A stretch of DNA of 64,000 nt from AC-32 sp963715575 (lineage in GTDB: Bacteria; Actinomycetota; Thermoleophilia; Gaiellales; Gaiellaceae): positions 1,922,001-1,986,000 of the forward strand of contig OY970250.1 of the NCBI GenBank assembly GCA_963715575.1, read 5' to 3'. How positions within the stretch are numbered: position 1 is the stretch's first letter; each line of letters starts with the position of its first letter. The notes under the pieces were generated by a model. The model did not search any database. It saw nothing but the letters and a program-made list of their open reading frames with translations, and was not told the DNA's origin. Shown here piece after piece: positions 27,332-35,144 of the stretch. A program made the translations under genes and the position numbers.

Positions 27332-27398
27332 GCGACGGACGCTATCGGCGGCCACTGCCTCGATTTATCCCCGTTCGGGCGGCATGGCGAGTGCGAAC

Positions 27399-27414
27399 CT
27401 AGCCATTCGGCGAG
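27399..27414. promoter_or_regulatory. EPS-regulon palindrome, copy 5, imperfect (CTAGCCATTCGGCGAG)
   Basis: Left half CTAGCC is perfect; the right half reads GGCGAG instead of GGCTAG. It lies between the divergent asnB operon (the -10 first base is 55 bp from the palindrome) and a rightward glycosyltransferase. Probably a weaker site of the same regulator. Confidence 0.6.
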
Positions 27415-27515
27415 GGGTTGGGGAGCGCTCCGGAATGACCTATCCGATCGTGGGTCGCGTCCTCGCGGGGCTCTTACCTAGCTTCGTGCTGCGGCCACGA
27501 CGGTGCGCACAGGTG

Positions 27516-28562
27516 ATGAGACTGGTGGAGAACACATCCGAGCGTCCGCGGGTCACCGTCGTGATCCCGACGCTCAACCGATCGCACTGGCTCGCTGGTG
27601 CGATCGAGAGCGTGCTCGCGCAGACCCATCGCGACTTCACCGTCGTGGTCGCCGACAACGCCTCGAGGGACGAGACGCCGTCCATCGTCGCCGGCTTCGA
27701 GGACAAGCGCCTGCAGTACGTCCGCCGGCCGCACACGCTCGAGCTGAACGAGCACTACAACCTGTGCGTCGACGAGATCTCGACGGAGTATTTCCTGATC
27801 GTCCCCGACGACGACGCGCTCGTCCCGGACGCGATCGAGACGCTCCTGCCGGTGCTGCAGCGCAACCCGGGGCTCGGGATAGTCCACGGGCGTGCGCGCA
27901 TCGAGCAGGAGGGCCTCGTCGTCGCGCCGGTGCACGACATGACCGGCCGCGAGGGCGACGCCGTCGAGATCGGCGCCGAGTTCATTCGCCGCGCGCTGGC
28001 CGCATCTCATCGCATCCACGCGACAACGGTGCTCTACCGCACGGCGGCACTGAAGGGGATTCCGCTCGATCCACGCGACTACCCGGCGACGGAGTTCGGC
28101 CACTGGCTCCGCTTGGCACTGGACTGGGACGTCGCCTTCGTCGCGAGGCCGATCGCGACCGTGCGCATCCACACGAGCTCATACACCTCCGCCAACGCCC
28201 GCGTCACGAGCGGGGGATACGTACAGGATCTGGAGACGATCCGGAACATCCACGACGTGAAGCTGCGGTTCCTGCGGGAGCACGCCGCCCGCCTCGACGA
28301 CCCCGCGGCTCTGCGCAAGTCGGCAGAACGCGCCTTCGCGTCGCAACTGGTCAACTACGCCGGCCACGCCACGCTGCCCGAACGCCGGCTCGGGAGCACC
28401 ATCGCCACGCTCGCCAGATGCGCGAGGATGGAGCGCAGGGTGCTGATCGAACCCGGAGCGTGGCGCCTGCTCGGCGCCAGCGTGCTTGGCAGGCGCCTCG
28501 TCGATCGGATCAAGCGCCGGCGTGAAAGGAACGCGCGCGCGGCGGAGGTCGTGGCGCCATGA
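27516..28562 (+). CDS. Glycosyltransferase family 2
   Basis: 348 aa from ATG 27516. PRVTVVIPTLNRSHWLAGAI, FTVVVADNASRDETPSIV and EYFLIVPDDDALVPDAIE (DXD) define a GT-A enzyme. Basic C-terminus. Start is uncertain: an in-frame ATG at 27435 would add 27 residues, but a -10-like TAGCTT at 27479-27484 fits the later start. Its TGA overlaps the ATG of the RfbF gene (ATGA). Confidence 0.87.
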   Translation: MRLVENTSERPRVTVVIPTLNRSHWLAGAIESVLAQTHRDFTVVVADNASRDETPSIVAGFEDKRLQYVRRPHTLELNEHYNLCVDEISTEYFLIVPDDDALVPDAIETLLPVLQRNPGLGIVHGRARIEQEGLVVAPVHDMTGREGDAVEIGAEFIRRALAASHRIHATTVLYRTAALKGIPLDPRDYPATEFGHWLRLALDWDVAFVARPIATVRIHTSSYTSANARVTSGGYVQDLETIRNIHDVKLRFLREHAARLDDPAALRKSAERAFASQLVNYAGHATLPERRLGSTIATLARCARMERRVLIEPGAWRLLGASVLGRRLVDRIKRRRERNARAAEVVAP

Positions 28563-29353
28563 AGGTCGCGATCCTCGCGGGCGGCGTCGGTAGCCGGATC
28601 TCGGAGGAGACCGAGGTCAAGCCGAAGCCGATGGTCGAGATCGGCGGGCGCCCGATCCTCTGGCACATCATGAAGATCTACTCCCATTTCGGGTTCGAGG
28701 ACTTCGTGATCGCGCTCGGCTACAAGGGCGAGGTGATCAAGCGCTACATGCTCGACTACGCCTCGCTGCACAGCGACCTGCGCGTCGAGCTCGGCAACGG
28801 CCGCGTCTCGCGCAACGGCAACGGGCACGAGGACTGGACGATCGATCTCGTCGACACCGGCCACGACACCGCGACGGGCGGCCGCATCAAGCGACTCGCG
28901 CCGCACCTCTCCGACGGGACGTTCTTCCTCACCTGGGGCGACGGCGTGGCCGACATCGACATCCCGCGCCTGCTCGAGTTCCACCGCTCCCACGGCAAGC
29001 TCGCCACGCTGACCGCGGTGCGCCCGCCGGCGCGCTTCGGGCACCTCGAGCTCGACGGCGACGCGATCAGCGACTTCTCGGAAAAGCCCCAGCTGGGCGA
29101 GGGCTGGATCAACGGCGCCTTCTTCGTGCTCGAGCCGGAGATCTTCGACTACATCGAGGGCGACGAGACGGCGTTCGAGCGCGAGCCGCTCGAGACGCTC
29201 GCCCGCGAGGGCCAGCTGATGGCGTACCGGCACGAGTCCTTCTGGCAGTGCATGGACACGCTCCGCGACCGCAAGCTGCTCGAAGAGCTCTGGGACGACG
29301 GCGCTCCCTGGCGCGTCTGGGATCCCGCGCGGTCGCTCCTGGTTGCCACCTAG
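28559..29353 (+). CDS. rfbF: Glucose-1-phosphate cytidylyltransferase
   Basis: 264 aa, full length for the family. The nucleotidyltransferase signature is MKVAILAGGVGSRISEETE followed by KPKPMVEIGGRPILWHIMKIY. It makes CDP-glucose from CTP and glucose-1-phosphate, the entry to CDP-3,6-dideoxyhexoses and C-methyl-branched CDP sugars. ATGA overlap with the glycosyltransferase. The usual next enzyme, CDP-glucose 4,6-dehydratase, is not recognisable in the window. The genes just downstream (epimerase, three C-methyltransferases) suit a branched deoxysugar route. Confidence 0.92.
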   Translation: MKVAILAGGVGSRISEETEVKPKPMVEIGGRPILWHIMKIYSHFGFEDFVIALGYKGEVIKRYMLDYASLHSDLRVELGNGRVSRNGNGHEDWTIDLVDTGHDTATGGRIKRLAPHLSDGTFFLTWGDGVADIDIPRLLEFHRSHGKLATLTAVRPPARFGHLELDGDAISDFSEKPQLGEGWINGAFFVLEPEIFDYIEGDETAFEREPLETLAREGQLMAYRHESFWQCMDTLRDRKLLEELWDDGAPWRVWDPARSLLVAT

Positions 29354-29365
29354 CCAGACGGCTAG
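29350..29365. promoter_or_regulatory. EPS-regulon palindrome, copy 6 (CTAGCCAGACGGCTAG)
   Basis: Perfect 6+4+6 palindrome whose first bases overlap the rfbF stop codon. It precedes the sugar-modification operon that begins at 29481. The -10 first base (29420) lies 55 bp downstream of the palindrome end. Confidence 0.75.
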
Positions 29366-29396
29366 ATCCGGTCCCGGCGGCCTGTGCGCGGGAGGG

Positions 29397-29425
29397 GCGT
29401 AGGCGCGCAGGGGCCTCACTAGCAT
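29397..29425 (+). promoter_or_regulatory. Promoter of the sugar-modification operon (GCGTAG-N17-TAGCAT)
   Basis: -35 GCGTAG at 29397-29402 and -10 TAGCAT at 29420-29425 with a 17-bp spacer. The same hexamers and spacing recur at 34161-34189, where CCTCACTAGCATCGAA is also identical, so this block is conserved between two operons. Unlike most of the regulon, it leaves a leader of roughly 50 nt with a Shine-Dalgarno site. Confidence 0.65.
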
Positions 29426-29480
29426 CGAAAGCGGGCACGGCGGCGTGCCGATTCACGACGAACAAAGGAGCAGTGGGCCA

Positions 29481-30521
29481 ATGCGGGTGCTCGTCACGGG
29501 GCACGACGGCTACATCGGCAGCGTTCTCGTTCCCCTCTTCGAAGGGGCGGGGCACGAGGTGACGGGGCTCGACAGCTACCTCTACGACGGCTGTCTGTTC
29601 GGGGCCGACCGCGAGCCACCGCCGGAGATCCGCAAGGACATCCGCGACGTCGAGCCCGACGACCTGCGCGGCTTCGACGCGGTCGTCCACCTCGCCGCGA
29701 TCTCGAACGACCCGCTCGGCGACTACCGGCCCGAGACGACCTACGACATCAACCGCCACGGAGCCACGCACCTCGCGCGCACGGCGAAGGCCGCCGGCGT
29801 GGAGCGGTTCCTCTTCTCATCCTCCTGCAGCCTCTACGGCGCGGCGGGGGACGACTTCCTCGACGAGACGGCCGACTGGAACCCGGTCACGCCGTACGGC
29901 CGCTCGAAGCTGCTCGCCGAGCAGGACCTGGCGGAGCTCGCCGATGACTCGTTCAGCCCGACGTACCTGCGCAGCTCGACCGCATACGGTGTCTCGCGGC
30001 GCCTGCGCGGCGACCTGGTCGTCAACAACCTCGTCGGCTACGCGGTCACGACGGGCGAAGTGCTGATCAAGAGCGACGGCAGCCCCTGGCGGCCGATCGT
30101 CCACATCGAGGACATCTCGCGGGCATTCCTGGCCGCGCTCGAGGCGCCGCGCGAGCTCGTCCACGGCGAGGCGTTCAACGTCGGCCAGACCGACGAGAAC
30201 TTCCGCGTCCGCGAGATCGCGGAGCTCGTCGAGGCGACGGTCGAGGGCAGCCGGGTCGTCTACGCCGAGGGCGGCCAGCCCGACACGCGCTGCTACCGCG
30301 TCGACTGCGAGAAGATCGCCGCGACGCTGCCGGCGTTCCAGCCGCAGTGGACGGCACCGCTCGGCATCCAGGAGCTCTACGAGGCCTACCTGCGCGAGGG
30401 AATCACGCTCGAGGAGTTCGAGAGCTCGCGCTTCCTCCGCATCAAGCGCGTGAAGGAGCAGCAGGCGCTCGGGCGCCTCGACGACGATCTCCGGCCGGCG
30501 GCGGTCGAGGCCGTCTCGTGA
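29481..30521 (+). CDS. NAD-dependent nucleotide-sugar epimerase/dehydratase (extended SDR)
   Basis: 346 aa. MRVLVTGHDGYIGSVLVPL is the TGxxGxxG NAD motif. SSSCSLYG and PYGRSKLLAEQ supply the Ser/Tyr/Lys triad. RPIVHIEDISRAFLAAL and EAFNVGQTDENFRV are typical of the family. ATG 29481 has AAAGGAG 10 nt upstream. It could be a 4,6-dehydratase, epimerase or reductase; given rfbF upstream and no RfbG, a role on the CDP-sugar is possible. GTGA overlap with the first methyltransferase. Confidence 0.88.
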   Translation: MRVLVTGHDGYIGSVLVPLFEGAGHEVTGLDSYLYDGCLFGADREPPPEIRKDIRDVEPDDLRGFDAVVHLAAISNDPLGDYRPETTYDINRHGATHLARTAKAAGVERFLFSSSCSLYGAAGDDFLDETADWNPVTPYGRSKLLAEQDLAELADDSFSPTYLRSSTAYGVSRRLRGDLVVNNLVGYAVTTGEVLIKSDGSPWRPIVHIEDISRAFLAALEAPRELVHGEAFNVGQTDENFRVREIAELVEATVEGSRVVYAEGGQPDTRCYRVDCEKIAATLPAFQPQWTAPLGIQELYEAYLREGITLEEFESSRFLRIKRVKEQQALGRLDDDLRPAAVEAVS

Positions 30522-31738
30522 GCACGTGCCGCTCCTGCGGCGGCGACGGCCTCCGCGTCTTCCTCTCACTCGGGGAGCTGCCGCTGCCGGACGCGCTGCT
30601 GCGGCCGGACGAGCTGGTCGGCGACGAGCCGCGGTTCCCGCTCGACGTCGCCTTCTGCCCGGGCTGCTCGCTCGTGCAGATCCTCGAGGAGGTCCCGCCC
30701 GAGCAGCTGTTCGTCGACAACTACCTCTACTTCTCGTCCTACTCCGAAGGGCTGATGCGCCACGCGCGTGCCTACGCCGAACGGATGATCGGCGAGCGCG
30801 CGCTGGACGAGCGCTCGCTCGTGGTCGAGCTCGCCTCGAACGACGGCTACCTGCTGCGGAACTTCGCCGAGCGCGCCGTCCCCGTGCTCGGGATCGACCC
30901 GGCGCCCGACCAGGCGCGTGCGGCGGAGGCGGTCGGCGTCCCGACGCTGCAGGAGTTCTTCGACGCCAGGCTCGCGCGGCGGCTGGTGGCCGAGGGCCGG
31001 CGCGCCGACCTGATCGTGGCCAACAACGTGCTGGCGCACACGCCGACGCTGAACAGCTTCGTCGAGGGGCTCTCGATCCTGCTCGCCGACGACGGCGTGG
31101 CGACGATCGAGAACACCTACGTCAAGGACCTGATCGACCACTGCGAGTTCGACACGATCTACCACGAGCACTTCTGTTACTTCTCCTGCAGCGCCGTCGA
31201 CGCGTTGATGCGCCGGCACGGCCTGGCGCTCGTGGACGTCGAGCACTTCCCCTCGCTGCAGGGGGGAACGCTCCGCTGGCACGTCGCGCACGGAGACGCC
31301 GTCTCCGAGTCGGCTCGCGCCTGGCTCGAAGCCGAGCGCGAGCAGGGCCTGACGGAGTTCGCCTACTACGAGCGCTTCGGCGAGCGCGTCGCCGGGATCC
31401 GCGCCTCGCTGCTCGAGCTGCTGCACTCGCGCAAGGCCGCCGGCCGCTCGATCGCCGCCTACGGCGCCGCCGCGAAGGGCAGCACGCTGGTCAACTACGC
31501 CGGGATCGGCCCCGAGCTCGTCGACTTCGTCGTCGACCGCAACGTCCACAAGCACGGGCTGCACATGCCCGGCACCCACCTGCCGATCCGCGACGTCGGC
31601 GCGCTGCTCGAGGAGCAGCCGGAAGACGTGCTCCTGCTCGCCTGGAACTACCGCGACGAGGTGCTCGAGCAGCAGGCGGAGTTCGTGCGCCGCGGCGGGC
31701 GCTTCATCGTCCCGGTTCCCGAGCCGCAGGTCGTATGA
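30518..31738 (+). CDS. Sugar C-methyltransferase 1 (TylCIII/NovU type)
   Basis: 406 aa with the three-part family layout: an N-terminal zinc-binding domain (CRSCGGDG and FCPGCSLVQ), a central SAM domain (LVVELASNDGYLL) and a C-terminal Methyltransf_14 domain (IAAYGAAAKGSTLVNYAG, then DRNVHKHGLHMPGTHLPI). The active-site motif IYHEH is intact. It C-methylates position 3 of a 4-keto-6-deoxy nucleotide sugar. First of three coupled paralogues (GTGA before, ATGA after). Confidence 0.9.
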   Translation: MSTCRSCGGDGLRVFLSLGELPLPDALLRPDELVGDEPRFPLDVAFCPGCSLVQILEEVPPEQLFVDNYLYFSSYSEGLMRHARAYAERMIGERALDERSLVVELASNDGYLLRNFAERAVPVLGIDPAPDQARAAEAVGVPTLQEFFDARLARRLVAEGRRADLIVANNVLAHTPTLNSFVEGLSILLADDGVATIENTYVKDLIDHCEFDTIYHEHFCYFSCSAVDALMRRHGLALVDVEHFPSLQGGTLRWHVAHGDAVSESARAWLEAEREQGLTEFAYYERFGERVAGIRASLLELLHSRKAAGRSIAAYGAAAKGSTLVNYAGIGPELVDFVVDRNVHKHGLHMPGTHLPIRDVGALLEEQPEDVLLLAWNYRDEVLEQQAEFVRRGGRFIVPVPEPQVV

Positions 31739-32955
31739 GCGCCGTCCCAGCCACGGCCCGTGAGGTGAGGGAGCCTGTCGCGGGCACGTGCCCGAGCTGC
31801 GGCGCCGCGGGCCTGGAGGTCTTCCACGAGCTGGAGGGCGTGCCGGTGCACAGCTGCCGGCTGGTCGAGACGAGGGAGGAGGCGCTCGCGTTCCCGACGG
31901 GCACGCTGCGGCTCGCCTTCTGCTCCGGCTGCGGCTTCATCACGAACACCGCCTACGACCCGGCGCTGCAGGACTACGGCGTCGCCTACGAGGAGACCCA
32001 GGGCTTCTCGCCGCGCTTCCGCGAGTTTCTCGAGCGTCTCGCGCGGCGCTGGATCGAGCGCTACGACCTGCGCGGCAAGGACGTGCTCGAGATCGGCTGC
32101 GGCAAGGGCGAGTTCCTCTCGCTGCTCTGCGAGCTCGGCCCGAACCGCGGCGTCGGGATCGACCCCGCCTTCGTCGAGGAGCGGCTCGCGAGCGAGGCGG
32201 CCGGGCGCATGCGCTTCATCGCCGACCTGTACTCGGAGCGCTACGCGGACATCCCGTGCGACGCGCTCGTCTGCCGGCATACGCTCGAGCACATCGGGCC
32301 GGTCGGCGAGTTCATGGCGCTCGCCCGGCGCACGATCGGAGAGCGCGACGCGGCGGTGCTGTTCGACCTGCCCGACGTCGTGCGCGTGCTGCGCGAAGGC
32401 GCCTTCTGGGACGTCTACTACGAGCACTGCTCCTACTTCAGCCCTGGCTCGCTCGCGCGGCTGTTCCGGCGCTCGGGCTTCCGGGTGCTCGACCTCGAGC
32501 TCGACTACGACGACCAGTACATCGTGCTCGAAGCGCGCGCCGCGGACGATGCGCAGGCGGACGAGCCGCTGCCGCTCGAGGAGACGCCCGCGGAGCTGGG
32601 GGAGGACGTCGAGGCCTTTCGCCGCACGTTCGCCGCGACCGCCGGGAAGTGGCGCGAGGTGCTCGCCGCCGCGCGCGCGGACGGCCACCGCGTTGCGATC
32701 TGGGGCGCCGGCTCGAAGGGCGTCGCCTTCCTCACGACGCTCGCCTCCGACGACGAGGTCGCCTATGCAGTCGACATCAACCCCTACAAGCAAGGCAAGT
32801 ACCTGGCCGGAACCGGCCACGAGGTGCTCGGGCCGGAATCGCTCCGCGAGCGACCGCCCGAGCTCGTGATCGCGATGAACGCGGTCTACATAGAGGAGAT
32901 CGGCGAGCAGCTCTCGGCGCTCGGGCTCGGCGCGACGAAGGTCGTGGGAGTGTGA
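31735..32955 (+). CDS. Sugar C-methyltransferase 2 (diverged paralogue)
   Basis: 406 aa, same three-part layout as its neighbours: zinc cysteines CPSCGAAG and FCSGCGFIT, SAM motif VLEIGCGKGEFLSLLCEL, and C-terminal IWGAGSKGVAFLTTLA with AVDINPYKQGKYLAGTGHEV. The active-site motif reads VYYEH. Nearest relatives may be annotated as class I SAM methyltransferases rather than proven C-methyltransferases. ATGA overlap with paralogue 1, GTGA overlap with paralogue 3. Confidence 0.87.
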   Translation: MSAVPATAREVREPVAGTCPSCGAAGLEVFHELEGVPVHSCRLVETREEALAFPTGTLRLAFCSGCGFITNTAYDPALQDYGVAYEETQGFSPRFREFLERLARRWIERYDLRGKDVLEIGCGKGEFLSLLCELGPNRGVGIDPAFVEERLASEAAGRMRFIADLYSERYADIPCDALVCRHTLEHIGPVGEFMALARRTIGERDAAVLFDLPDVVRVLREGAFWDVYYEHCSYFSPGSLARLFRRSGFRVLDLELDYDDQYIVLEARAADDAQADEPLPLEETPAELGEDVEAFRRTFAATAGKWREVLAAARADGHRVAIWGAGSKGVAFLTTLASDDEVAYAVDINPYKQGKYLAGTGHEVLGPESLRERPPELVIAMNAVYIEEIGEQLSALGLGATKVVGV

Positions 32956-34109
32956 GTGGAAACGCCTGCCCTGCGTGCGGCGCGGCCGCAAGCGAGCCCT
33001 TCCTGGCGCTGCCGCGGGTTCCGGTCAACCCGAGCCAGCGCTCGACGACCCGCGCGCAGGCGACCGGAGTCGCCGTTGGCGACGTGCTGCTCACGTTCTG
33101 CGACCGCTGCGCGATGATCTGGAACCCGGAGTTCGACCCGGCCGCTCTGGACTACGACGCCGAGTACGAGAACTCGCTCCACTTCTCGCCGGTCTTCCAG
33201 GGGTACGCGGAGGAGCTCGTCGAGCGGCTGGTCGAGCGCTACGGCATCCGCGGGAAGACGGTCGTCGAGATCGGCTCCGGCAAGGGTGAGTTCCTGGCGC
33301 TCGTCTGCGAGCGTGGCGACAACCGCGGCATCGGCTTCGACCCGACCTACAACGGCGAGTCGGATGCTGCGGCAAACGGCCGCGTCCGGTTCGTGCCCGA
33401 GCTCTACGGCGAGCAGACCGCGGTCGAGGCCGACCTCGTCGTCTTCCGCCATGTGCTCGAGCACGTGGCCGACCCGCTCGGCTTCCTGCAAGACGTCCGG
33501 CGCGCGATCGGCGAACGCGAAGCCGTCGTCTACTGCGAGGTTCCGGCCGCGGAGTACCTCCTTTGGGAGCGCGCGGTCTGGGACGTCATCTACCCGCACT
33601 GCTCCGTCTTCGCGGCGGCCGCGCTGCGCTACCTCTTCGAGCGTGCTGGCCTCCGCGTGCTGGACAGCGGCTTCTCCTTCGGCGGGCAGTACCTCTGGGT
33701 CGAGGCGACTCCCGACTCCGAAGTGCGGGCGGTGCTGCCGAAGGCCGAGGCGGCGGCGCTGCGCCCGCTGGTCGACTCCTTCAGCGCCGACGTCCAGGCG
33801 CAGCGGGCGCGCTGGACCGAGACGCTGACGGCGACGAACGGCGACGGGGTCGCGCTCTGGGGCGGCGGCGCGAAAGGGACGACCTTCCTCAACCTCGTCC
33901 GCGGGACCGAGCACGTGGGCGCGGTCGTCGACCTGAATCCGCGCAAGCAGGGGACGTTCGTGCCGGGAACCGGACATCCGATCGTCGCGCCGGAGGCGCT
34001 CGTGGGCCGGGCGCCGGGCCGCGTGATCGTGATGAACCCGGTCTACCGGGACGAGATCGCAACGCGGCTCGCCGAGCTCGACCTGCACCCCGAGCTGGAC
34101 GTGATCTGA
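32952..34109 (+). CDS. Sugar C-methyltransferase-like protein 3 (active site altered)
   Basis: 385 aa. Zinc cysteines CPACGAAA and CDRCAMIW, SAM motif VVEIGSGKGEFLALVCER, C-terminal LWGGGAKGTTFLNLV and VVDLNPRKQGTFVPGTGHPI. At the active site it has VIYPH where the paralogues have IYHEH and VYYEH, so the Glu (and, aligned on His, the Tyr) are missing. It may act on another acceptor or pair with another paralogue. Closest to paralogue 2. Last gene of the operon; the next palindrome follows 14 bp after its stop. Confidence 0.85.
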   Translation: MSGNACPACGAAASEPFLALPRVPVNPSQRSTTRAQATGVAVGDVLLTFCDRCAMIWNPEFDPAALDYDAEYENSLHFSPVFQGYAEELVERLVERYGIRGKTVVEIGSGKGEFLALVCERGDNRGIGFDPTYNGESDAAANGRVRFVPELYGEQTAVEADLVVFRHVLEHVADPLGFLQDVRRAIGEREAVVYCEVPAAEYLLWERAVWDVIYPHCSVFAAAALRYLFERAGLRVLDSGFSFGGQYLWVEATPDSEVRAVLPKAEAAALRPLVDSFSADVQAQRARWTETLTATNGDGVALWGGGAKGTTFLNLVRGTEHVGAVVDLNPRKQGTFVPGTGHPIVAPEALVGRAPGRVIVMNPVYRDEIATRLAELDLHPELDVI

Positions 34110-34123
34110 GCCGACACAGGGGC

Positions 34124-34139
34124 TAGCCAAGTGGCTAGG
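34124..34139. promoter_or_regulatory. EPS-regulon palindrome, copy 7 (CTAGCCAAGTGGCTAG)
   Basis: Perfect 6+4+6 palindrome between the third methyltransferase and the PhyH-like operon. The -10 first base (34184) lies 45 bp downstream, ten less than at the homologous promoter of the 29481 operon: one turn of the helix. Confidence 0.75.
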
Positions 34140-34160
34140 GGGGTTCCGTGCAGACGGGGG

Positions 34161-34189
34161 GCGTAGACCCTGAGACCCCTCACTAGCAT
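34161..34189 (+). promoter_or_regulatory. Promoter of the dioxygenase-aminotransferase operon (GCGTAG-N17-TAGCAT)
   Basis: -35 GCGTAG (34161-34166), 17-bp spacer, -10 TAGCAT (34184-34189). Identical hexamers and spacing to the promoter at 29397-29425. The leader of about 28 nt contains AGAGGGAGGA ahead of GTG 34224. Confidence 0.65.
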
Positions 34190-34223
34190 CGAAGCAGTTT
34201 CCGGAGCAGAGGGAGGATGCGGC

Positions 34224-35144
34224 GTGAACACGGTCTACATCGACGATTCGGCAACAGACGACGTCCGGCGCGAGCGCCTGTACCAGGGGCAGCTCTTCGT
34301 CTTCAGCCCGAGGCCGAGCTCGAAGGCGCTGTGCGACCACGCCCGCGAGATGATCGAGGAGGGGTTCGGCGATGTCGACCCGCTGCGCGCGCAGTACGCG
34401 ATGCCCGTGGAGCGATACGTCGAGATCTGCGCTCCCCTGAAGCCGAGCTTCATCCACAACGACAAGACGCGCGAGCTCGTGCGGAACGTGATCGAGGACT
34501 ACGGCTGCGACCTGGAGGACATCTACCAGGACGTCCCGCGGCTGCGGATGGTCACGAGCGACGGCTACCTCACCTCCGGTGTGGGCTTCGCCCATCACGC
34601 TCACCGCGACACGTGGTACTCGGCGCCGATGTGCCAGCTGAACTGGTGGCTGCCGATCTACGACATCGCCTCGGAGAGCTCGATGGCGTTCCACCCGCGC
34701 TACTGGGACACGCCGGTCAAGAACGGCTCGAGCGAGTTCAACTACTACGAGTGGAACAGCGTCGGGCGCAAGGACGCGGCCAAGCACATCAAGTCGGACA
34801 CTCGCAAGCAGCCGAAGCCGGAGGAGCCGATCGAGCTCGACCCGCAGATCCGCTGCGTCGTGCCGGCCGGCGGGATCGTCCTGTTCGCCGCCGCTCAGCT
34901 GCACTCGACGGTGCCGAACACCTCCGGCATCGCCCGCTACAGCATCGACTTCCGCACGGTCAGCCGGAGCGACCTCGAGCACGGTCGCAGCGCGCCCAAC
35001 ATCGACTCGGAGCCAAAGGGCACCTCGCTGCGCGACTTCGTTCGTGCGAGCGACCGTGAGCCGCTGCCGGAGGACCTGGTCGCGCGCTACGACGACGCGG
35101 ACGCCCGCGAGGGCGAGCTCGTGTTCCAGCCGGCAGGCGCGTGA
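34224..35144 (+). CDS. Phytanoyl-CoA dioxygenase (PhyH)-like Fe(II)/2-oxoglutarate enzyme
   Basis: 306 aa. A candidate HxD-type iron site is in HAHRDTWYSAPMCQLNWWLP; the distal His lies in FAAAQLHSTVPNTSGIARYS, with Arg available for 2-oxoglutarate. Bacterial members hydroxylate small molecules and occasionally nucleotide sugars. Directly coupled (GTGA) to a sugar aminotransferase, so oxidation of a sugar or its lipid-linked form is the likely role. The family assignment rests on motifs only. Confidence 0.75.
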   Translation: MNTVYIDDSATDDVRRERLYQGQLFVFSPRPSSKALCDHAREMIEEGFGDVDPLRAQYAMPVERYVEICAPLKPSFIHNDKTRELVRNVIEDYGCDLEDIYQDVPRLRMVTSDGYLTSGVGFAHHAHRDTWYSAPMCQLNWWLPIYDIASESSMAFHPRYWDTPVKNGSSEFNYYEWNSVGRKDAAKHIKSDTRKQPKPEEPIELDPQIRCVVPAGGIVLFAAAQLHSTVPNTSGIARYSIDFRTVSRSDLEHGRSAPNIDSEPKGTSLRDFVRASDREPLPEDLVARYDDADAREGELVFQPAGA

